From an uncultured bacterium (lineage in GTDB: Bacteria; Acidobacteriota; Thermoanaerobaculia; Thermoanaerobaculales; Thermoanaerobaculaceae): 64,000 nucleotides of DNA. Of this stretch, positions 58,230-64,000 are shown piece by piece. The stretch spans positions 62,001 through 126,000 of the forward strand of contig CALEVZ010000031.1 in the NCBI GenBank assembly GCA_937924755.1, read 5' to 3'. A model generated the notes under the pieces. The model had not been told where the DNA came from. It ran no database searches and was given only the letters and a program-made list of their open reading frames with translations. A program made the translations under genes and the position numbers. Position 1 is the stretch's first letter. Each line of letters begins with the position of its first letter.

Positions 58230-59171
58230 GTGGCCGTCAACCAGCACAAGGAACGCCTGCTGCGGGCGATCGAGGGGATCACCCGGAGGGTGGAGGAGCG
58301 GGGGGAGCCCCTCTTCCACGGGGGCGAGGAGCCGCTGCCCCAGAAGAAGGAGGTCATCGCCATCCTGCGTGGGCTGCAGGAAGTCATTTACCCAGGCTAC
58401 TTTGGCGATCAGGAGTTGTACCGGGAGTACCTGCGCGCGCATCTGGCGGATCAGCTCTACGCCCTTTCCCGCCGTCTGGAGGGCGAAGTGAGGAAGGGGC
58501 TGGCGGCCCCCTGCCGGTGCCCACGTCGGGAACAGAACCCGTCGGTGCCGGTCGACGCCCGGGAGATCGTCACTCGCTTTTACGAGCGCCTGCCGGAGGT
58601 GATGGATCTGGTGGCGGGGGACGTGCGGGCGGCCTACGAGGGGGACCCCGCCGCCTCCTGCCTGGAGGAGGTGATCCTCGCCTACCCCGGGGTGAAGGCC
58701 ATCTTCACCTACCGCATCGCCCACCTGCTCAAGGAGTTGGGGGTGCCCCTAATCCCCCGCATCATGACCGAGTTCGCCCACAACGAGACGGGGGTGGACA
58801 TCCACCCTGGCGCCCGGATCGGCCGGGAGTTCTTCATCGACCACGGCACCGGGGTGGTGATCGGCGAGACCACGGTGATTGGCGACCGGGTGAAGCTGTA
58901 CCAGGGCGTCACCCTGGGGGCGCTGTCGCTGCCGCGGGATGCCAGCGGGTTACTGGTGCGGGGCGGCAAGCGTCACCCCACCCTCGAAGACGACGTGGTG
59001 GTGTACGCCGGGGCGACGATCCTCGGCGGCGACACGGTGGTGGGGCGGGGGTCGGTGATCGGTGGCAACGTCTGGCTGGTCACCTCGGTGCCGCCCTACT
59101 CCCGTGTCACCCTGTCCCGGGATCAGCTCGCCTACGAGATCACCCAGCGCCCGGGGCCGGCCGTTGATTGA
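58230..59171 (+). CDS. cysE: serine O-acetyltransferase
   Basis: A 313-residue enzyme that makes O-acetylserine for cysteine synthesis. The helical N-terminal half is followed by the left-handed beta helix: [31 protein letters not shown] near 187, then [28 protein letters not shown]. The EpsC-like long form fits. GAGGAGG is the ribosome site. Confidence 0.94.
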   Translation: MAVNQHKERLLRAIEGITRRVEERGEPLFHGGEEPLPQKKEVIAILRGLQEVIYPGYFGDQELYREYLRAHLADQLYALSRRLEGEVRKGLAAPCRCPRREQNPSVPVDAREIVTRFYERLPEVMDLVAGDVRAAYEGDPAASCLEEVILAYPGVKAIFTYRIAHLLKELGVPLIPRIMTEFAHNETGVDIHPGARIGREFFIDHGTGVVIGETTVIGDRVKLYQGVTLGALSLPRDASGLLVRGGKRHPTLEDDVVVYAGATILGGDTVVGRGSVIGGNVWLVTSVPPYSRVTLSRDQLAYEITQRPGPAVD

Positions 59172-59191
59172 CCCTGGGGCCGAGCGTTTGC

Positions 59192-59197
59192 TACGGT
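59192..59197 (+). promoter_or_regulatory. -10-like element TACGGT before lolA
   Basis: TACGGT lies 8 bases before ATG 59206 and resembles the other leaderless promoters, but the hexamer is a weaker match. Confidence 0.35.
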
Positions 59198-59205
59198 GCC
59201 CGGCG

Positions 59206-59904
59206 ATGCGAACCGGCACTGCCTCTCTTCTTCTTTTTTTTCTTCTCGCCTCCCCGGTCCGCGCGCAGGACCCCGTGCCGGCGGACCTCAAGGGCACGGA
59301 AAAGGTGGCGGCGGTACTGGCGCGGGTGGCCGAGGCCCAGGCAAAGGTGTCCACCATCACCGCCCGCTTCGATCAGGTGCGGGAAAGTCGGCTGCTGGCA
59401 GCCCCCAGCCACAGCCAGGGGGTGTTCTACTTCGCCGCCCCCGACTCGGCGCGCTGGCAGTATCAGTCGCCCCGACCCATGGAGGTGGTGATCGCCAACG
59501 GTGTGGCCATCACCTATCGCCCTGAGGAGAAGCGCGCCGAGCGGGTGGAAATCGGCCGCATGCAGCGGCGGGTGTTCCGCTTCCTCGGCGCCGCCGAGCC
59601 CCTGGAAACCCTCAAGCGCTACTTCACCTTCACCTTCAGCGACGGCGGGGAAGGGCGCGACTACCGCTTCCTGCTGGAGCCGGCAACCATCCAGCTCAAG
59701 CGGCGACTGCAGCGGGTGGAGGTGGTGATCGAACGCACCCGCTTCGTGCCCGTGGCGGTCTCCTACGTGGAAGCGGACGGCGACCGCACCGCCTACACCT
59801 TCCACGACGTCACCCTCAACCAGCCGGTGGCGGAGGCCATGTTCGCCCTCCAGCTGCCGCGCGACGTCAAGGTGGTGGACATCAAGCTCGCCAGCCGCGA
59901 GTAG
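59206..59904 (+). CDS. lolA: LolA-like outer membrane lipoprotein carrier protein
   Basis: A 232-residue periplasmic protein: signal peptide MRTGTASLLLFFLLASPVRA, then the open beta-barrel pattern of LolA (TITARFDQVRESRLLAAPSHSQGVFYFAAPDSARWQYQSP; ANGVAITYRPEEKRAERVEI). It carries lipoproteins or related lipids across the periplasm, which implies an outer membrane. The tgt start follows its stop by one base. Confidence 0.88.
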   Translation: MRTGTASLLLFFLLASPVRAQDPVPADLKGTEKVAAVLARVAEAQAKVSTITARFDQVRESRLLAAPSHSQGVFYFAAPDSARWQYQSPRPMEVVIANGVAITYRPEEKRAERVEIGRMQRRVFRFLGAAEPLETLKRYFTFTFSDGGEGRDYRFLLEPATIQLKRRLQRVEVVIERTRFVPVAVSYVEADGDRTAYTFHDVTLNQPVAEAMFALQLPRDVKVVDIKLASRE

Positions 59905-59905
59905 C

Positions 59906-61021
59906 GTGATCGGCACCTTCACCGTCGTTGCCAAAGACGCCCACACCGCGGCGCGGGCGGGGGAGCTGACCACCGCCCATGGGGTGGTGCACACCCCGGC
60001 GTTCATGCCGGTGGGCACCGCCGGCAGCGTCAAGGGGCTGGCCCCCTGGGAGCTGGCCCGGCTGGCGCCGGAGATGATTTTGGCCAACACCTACCACCTG
60101 CTGGTGCGCCCCGGGGTGGAGGTCATCGAAAGCGTGGGCGGCCTGCACGCCTTTATGGGCTGGCCCGGGCCAATCCTCACCGATTCGGGCGGGTTCCAGG
60201 TGTACTCCCTGGCGGGGCGGCGGCGCTACGACGAGGACGGGGTGACCTTTCGCTCCCACCTGGACGGGGCCGAGCTCCGCCTCACCCCGGAAACATGCAT
60301 GGAGGCGCAGCGCCGCTTGGGGGTCGATGTCGCCATGGCGCTGGACGTCTGCCCACCGTTGCCCTCACCGGGGACGGAGCTGGAGCGGGCGGTGGCGTTG
60401 ACCTCGGCATGGGCCCGCCGCTGCCGAGCGGCGCTTGCCCGCGGCGGACCCACCCTGCTCTTTGGCATCGTCCAGGGAGGGTTGGAGGTGGAGTTGCGGC
60501 GCCGCGCCCTGGAGGCTCTTCTGCCGCTGGAATTCGATGGCTATGCTTTGGGGGGGTTCTCGGTGGGGGAGGAGCAGCCAGCCCTGTGGGACGGGGTGGC
60601 AGCTGCGGCACCGCTGCTGCCCGCCGAGCGTCCCCGCTATCTGATGGGGGTGGGTACGCCCGCCGATCTGCTGCACGCGGTGGCGTGCGGCATTGACCTG
60701 TTCGACTGCGTCATCCCCACCCGCAACGCCCGCAACGGGCTGCTGCACACCAGCCGGGGCCCGGTGGTGCTCAAGCACACCCGCTGGCGCAGCGATGCCG
60801 GGCCACCCGATCCGGAGTGCTCCTGCCTCACCTGCCAGAGCTGCTCCATGGCCTACCTCCGCCACCTCTACCTGGCCCGGGAGGCCGCCGCCGTGGTCTT
60901 GGCCACGGTGCACAACCTGCATTTCTATCTGGCCTTGATGCGGCGGCTGCGGTGGGCTATTATCAACGGCCGTTTTCTCGACCTGCGGCGCGAGCTGGGG
61001 CTGGCGCGCGGCGAGAGTTGA
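59906..61021 (+). CDS. tgt: tRNA-guanine transglycosylase
   Basis: A 371-residue enzyme inserting preQ1 at position 34 of tRNAs for Asp, Asn, His and Tyr. It has TPAFMPVGTAGSVKGL near 32, DSGGFQVYSL near 95 (general base Asp), FGIVQGG, the nucleophile FDCVIPTRNARNG near 265, and zinc ligands CSCLTC with a downstream His. The order tgt-yajC-secD-secF is conserved in many bacteria. GTG start. Confidence 0.97.
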   Translation: MIGTFTVVAKDAHTAARAGELTTAHGVVHTPAFMPVGTAGSVKGLAPWELARLAPEMILANTYHLLVRPGVEVIESVGGLHAFMGWPGPILTDSGGFQVYSLAGRRRYDEDGVTFRSHLDGAELRLTPETCMEAQRRLGVDVAMALDVCPPLPSPGTELERAVALTSAWARRCRAALARGGPTLLFGIVQGGLEVELRRRALEALLPLEFDGYALGGFSVGEEQPALWDGVAAAAPLLPAERPRYLMGVGTPADLLHAVACGIDLFDCVIPTRNARNGLLHTSRGPVVLKHTRWRSDAGPPDPECSCLTCQSCSMAYLRHLYLAREAAAVVLATVHNLHFYLALMRRLRWAIINGRFLDLRRELGLARGES

Positions 61022-61043
61022 AAACGGCGACGAGGGAGTTCCC

Positions 61044-61346
61044 ATGTCTCAGCAACCCAACGTGTTCATGCAGTTGGCGCCGCTCATCCTGATCTTCGTC
61101 ATTTTCTACCTCGTAATGATCCTGCCCATGCGGCGGCGGCAGAAGCGGCACCAGGAGATGCTCGCCAAGCTCACCCGCGGCGACCGCATCGTCACCACCG
61201 GCGGCATCTTCGGCACGGTGGTGGACGTCCAGGGAGACGTGCTGCAGGTGCGCGTGGCCGACAACGTCAAGCTGCAGGTGGCGCGCTCGGCCGTGGCGGG
61301 GCTGGCCGGGGACGCGGCCAACGTGAACTTCGGCTCCGGTGAGTGA
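61044..61346 (+). CDS. yajC: preprotein translocase accessory subunit YajC
   Basis: A 100-residue protein with one N-terminal membrane helix (about 9-28, LILIFVIFYLVMILPMRRRQK) and the conserved MLAKLTRGDRIVTTGGIFG. It associates with SecDF. GAGGGAG precedes the ATG. Confidence 0.95.
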   Translation: MSQQPNVFMQLAPLILIFVIFYLVMILPMRRRQKRHQEMLAKLTRGDRIVTTGGIFGTVVDVQGDVLQVRVADNVKLQVARSAVAGLAGDAANVNFGSGE

Positions 61347-61358
61347 GGCCCGACGACC

Positions 61359-62918
61359 ATGAAAAAGAACCTCACCTGGCGGTGGCTGCTCATCGGGGCG
61401 GTGACGGTGGCGTCCTTGGTGATGATGTGGCCGCCGAAAGACAGGATCAATCTTGGGCTAGACCTTAAGGGCGGCATCCATTTGGTGCTGCAGGTCAACA
61501 CCGAGGACGCCGTACGCGCCGAGGTGGATGCCGCCATGGAGCGGGTGCGCACTGAGCTCACCAGCAAGGGTGTGACGGTGGCGGGGGCGCAGCGCGCAGA
61601 GGACGGCCAGGGGTTCACCATCAGGCTGAGCCCCGGCGCCGATCCCAAGGTGGTGGACCAGGTCATCGAAGATCGGCTGGTGGACTTCAGGGTCTCCCGC
61701 GGCGTCAACATCGAGGCCGTCCTCAAGCCGGAAGTCATACGCACCATTCGCGATATGGCGGTGCGGCAGGGACTGGAGACGATCCGCAACCGCATCGACC
61801 AGTTCGGCGTCGCCGAGCCGGTGATCCAGCGCCAGGGCATCGAGGGTGACCGCATCGTGGTGCAGCTACCCGGCGTGGACGACCCCGGCCGCGTGAAGGA
61901 TCTCATCCGCGCCACGGCTTTTCTGGAGATCAAGCCGGTGGTCTCGGTAGCCCCGACGCGGGAAGCGCTGCTGGCGCCCCACGGTGGCGTGGTGCCCGAC
62001 GACTGTGAGGTGGTGGTCGGGGACGTGGAGGACCTGGAAGGGCGGGTCACCGGTCGGGAGTACTTCCTCTTGAAGCGGGCCTCGGTGGTCACGGGGCGCG
62101 ACCTGCGCAACGCGCGGCGCTCCCAGGACCGTTACAACCAGCCGGCGGTGAGTTTCACCCTCACCCCCGACGGGGGTAACAAGTTCGAGGAGTACACCCG
62201 CGCCCACATCGGCGAGCGCATGGCCATCGTGCTGGACAACCGGGTGCGCTCGGCGCCGGTGATCCGCGGCCAGATCCGCGACGAGGGGGTCATCGAGGGC
62301 TCCTTCACCGTCCAGCAGGCCGAAGACCTGGCGCTGGTGCTGCGCGCCGGGGCGCTGCCGGCGTCGATCACCTACCTGGAGGAGCGCACGGTGGGACCCA
62401 GCCTGGGGCGCGAGTCGGTCATCCGCGGCCTGCGCGCCGGTCTGGTGGGCATGGCGCTGGTGCTCATCTTCATGCTGCTGTACTACCGCGGCGCCGGCGT
62501 CAACGCCAACCTCGCGCTGGTGCTCAACGCCATCATCCTGCTGGGCGCCATGGCCGCTTTGAAGGCCACCCTCACCCTGCCCGGCATCGCCGGCATCATC
62601 CTCACCATCGGCATGGCGGTGGACGCCAACGTGCTGATTTTCGAGCGCATCCGGGAGGAGCTGGGGCTGGGTAAGACGGTGCGCTCGGCGGTGGAGCTGG
62701 GCTTCTCGCGGGCCTTCGGGACGATCGTCGACTCCAACCTGACCACCCTGATCGCCGCTCTCTTCCTGTTCCAGTTCGGCACCGGCCCCATCAAAGGGTT
62801 CGCCGTCACCCTCTCGCTGGGCATCATGATCTCCATGTTCACCGCGGTGTTCACGTCCCGGACCTTGTTCGAGACCATCCTGGCCCGCAAGGGTCGCGCA
62901 CAGACGTTGTCCATCTAG
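61359..62918 (+). CDS. secD: protein export membrane protein SecD
   Basis: A 519-residue SecD. First helix, then GLDLKGGIHLVLQV near 32, the periplasmic P1 domain (FGVAEPVIQRQG near 148), and five C-terminal helices with GPSLGRESVIRG, GMAVDANVLIFERIREEL near 420. It uses the proton gradient to pull exported proteins out of the SecYEG channel. Confidence 0.97.
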   Translation: MKKNLTWRWLLIGAVTVASLVMMWPPKDRINLGLDLKGGIHLVLQVNTEDAVRAEVDAAMERVRTELTSKGVTVAGAQRAEDGQGFTIRLSPGADPKVVDQVIEDRLVDFRVSRGVNIEAVLKPEVIRTIRDMAVRQGLETIRNRIDQFGVAEPVIQRQGIEGDRIVVQLPGVDDPGRVKDLIRATAFLEIKPVVSVAPTREALLAPHGGVVPDDCEVVVGDVEDLEGRVTGREYFLLKRASVVTGRDLRNARRSQDRYNQPAVSFTLTPDGGNKFEEYTRAHIGERMAIVLDNRVRSAPVIRGQIRDEGVIEGSFTVQQAEDLALVLRAGALPASITYLEERTVGPSLGRESVIRGLRAGLVGMALVLIFMLLYYRGAGVNANLALVLNAIILLGAMAALKATLTLPGIAGIILTIGMAVDANVLIFERIREELGLGKTVRSAVELGFSRAFGTIVDSNLTTLIAALFLFQFGTGPIKGFAVTLSLGIMISMFTAVFTSRTLFETILARKGRAQTLSI

Positions 62919-62936
62919 GCGCCGGGAGTCACGAGT

Positions 62937-64000
62937 ATGCGTTTTCTCGCCAACACCAACTTTCCCTTCATGCGCTACAAGTGGGCGTTCATCGGCGTTT
63001 CGGCGGTGCTGCTGGCGGCCTCGCTGTTCAGCCTTTTCCTGGGCAAAGGGCTGGTTTTGGGGGTCGACTTTGCGGGCGGTACCCAGCTCACCCTGCGCTT
63101 CAACGACGAGCCGGACATTTTGCGGGTGCGGCGCGCCTTGGAGGCCCTCAAGCTGGGGGAGGTGACGATCCAGCGCTTCGACGAGGCGGGCCTTAATGAA
63201 ATCCTGGTGCGCATGCAAAACCCGGAGGCTGAAGGGGATTTCACCAAGGCCATGCTGGACGCCCTGGAGCGGGAGTTTGACGTTCCGGAAGCCGCCGTGC
63301 ATCTCAACCGGGATGGCGCCGACGCCATCCGCGACGCCCTCGTCCAGGCCGATCCGGACGACATCGGAGGCTCGGTGGAGCGGCGCCGGGAGCACTACCA
63401 GCCGATGGCCGATGCCCTCCTGGCGCTGCGCAAGGAGAGGGGAATCCTTAAGGGTGCGGCCGATCTGGAGCGCGTCACGGCGCTCTCCCCGGCGGTGCGG
63501 CGGTTCTTCTCCAGCGACGCAGTCTTCGGAGAGTTCGCCATGCTCGCCGCCGACAACGTCGGGCCGCTGGTGGGCAAGGACTTGCGCAACAAGGCGACCT
63601 TGGCGGTGGTGTTCTCCCTGGCCGGCATGCTGGTCTACATCTGGTTCCGTTTTCAGCTGCCCTACGGCATCGGCGCCCTCGCCGCCCTTTTCCACGACGT
63701 GTTGATCACCCTGGGGGCGCTTTCCTTCACCCAGCGGGAGATGAATCTGCCCACCATCGCTGCCCTTCTCACCCTGGTGGGCTACTCGGTTAACGACACG
63801 GTGGTCATCTTCGACCGCATCCGCGAGCGCCTCAAGCTGGAACGCGGCTCGCCCTTGCCCGCCCTCATGGACAAGGCGTTGAATCAGACCCTCTCCCGGA
63901 CGGTAATCACCTCCGGCTTGACCTTCATCGTCGTGGCGGCGCTGTACCTCTTCGGCGGCGACGTCATCAACACCTTCGCCTTCGTGCTGCTGGTCGGCAT
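62937..64000 (+). CDS. secF: protein export membrane protein SecF, 3' end outside window
   Basis: About 354 residues are visible before the right edge. It shows VLGVDFAGGTQLTLRF near 40, an enlarged periplasmic domain (about 60-200), and the helices with GIGALAALFHDVLITLGAL and GYSVNDTVVIFDRIRERL. The partner of SecD. The periplasmic part is longer than in short SecF proteins. Confidence 0.95.
   Translation, partial: MRFLANTNFPFMRYKWAFIGVSAVLLAASLFSLFLGKGLVLGVDFAGGTQLTLRFNDEPDILRVRRALEALKLGEVTIQRFDEAGLNEILVRMQNPEAEGDFTKAMLDALEREFDVPEAAVHLNRDGADAIRDALVQADPDDIGGSVERRREHYQPMADALLALRKERGILKGAADLERVTALSPAVRRFFSSDAVFGEFAMLAADNVGPLVGKDLRNKATLAVVFSLAGMLVYIWFRFQLPYGIGALAALFHDVLITLGALSFTQREMNLPTIAALLTLVGYSVNDTVVIFDRIRERLKLERGSPLPALMDKALNQTLSRTVITSGLTFIVVAALYLFGGDVINTFAFVLLVG

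Overview
The window is a dense, GC-rich (about two thirds G+C by eye) stretch of an ordinary bacterial chromosome with 61 supported protein genes, three tRNA genes and very short intergenic gaps. GTG, TTG and one ATC start are common, and stop/start overlaps (ATGA, GTGA) are frequent. The gene content is Gram-negative (LolA, SecD/SecF/YajC, periplasmic DsbA-like protein). It combines a monomeric isocitrate dehydrogenase, an L-lysine 6-transaminase, an FHA-GAF-cyclase, a PknB-like kinase and a GAP-like mixture of regulators. This suits an Acidobacteriota-like lineage, but that placement is inferred from gene content and style, not proven. I see no prophage, insertion sequence, CRISPR array or defence island. 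The accessory-like spots are small.

Layout. 1-7.0 kb: end of a ComM-type AAA protein, small membrane proteins, an LTA-synthase-like transferase with an extra Ig-like domain, then menG/ubiE-folD-coaE. 7.0-14.8 kb (minus strand): rdgB coupled to an adenylate/guanylate cyclase, then mfd, a cysteine desulfurase and a CAP-domain protein. 14.8-20.3 kb: phosphohexomutase, enolase, FtsB-like protein, Ser/Thr kinase, cyclophilin. 20.3-26.8 kb: a gluzincin-like secreted protein, an RsbW/STAS pair running into a prenyl synthase and a degenerate alkaline-phosphatase-superfamily membrane protein, a lone receiver protein, an aminotransferase homologue without its PLP lysine, and a zinc-ribbon peptide. 26.9-34.5 kb: a tRNA with anticodon CAU whose last base is the first base of tilS, then hpt-ftsH-EVE, plsC, DUF59-mrp and a DsbA-like protein. 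34.6-38.3 kb: the folP-cdaA-cdaR-glmM cluster (c-di-AMP and cell-wall precursor). 38.4-41.2 kb: icd, then tRNA-Asp/tRNA-Val with a 186-bp repeat made partly of tRNA-Asp fragments. 41.3-47.5 kb: a two-component system, recA, an oxidoreductase, an NtrC-type regulator and pyrE. 47.5-53.8 kb (minus): three membrane proteins, lat, infC with an ATC start, a CoA-binding protein and an MFS transporter. 53.9-64 kb: fmt-rsmB, an HU-like protein, a TGS-kinase fusion, cysE, lolA, tgt, yajC, secD and the start of secF.

The clearest pattern across genes is promoter layout. At least a dozen genes, on both strands, have a TANNNT -10 hexamer ending only 5-8 bases (mostly exactly 6) before the start codon and no Shine-Dalgarno sequence, which predicts leaderless mRNAs. 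Genes with good Shine-Dalgarno sites instead have their -10 further upstream, for example recA, infC, the Yip1 gene and cysE.
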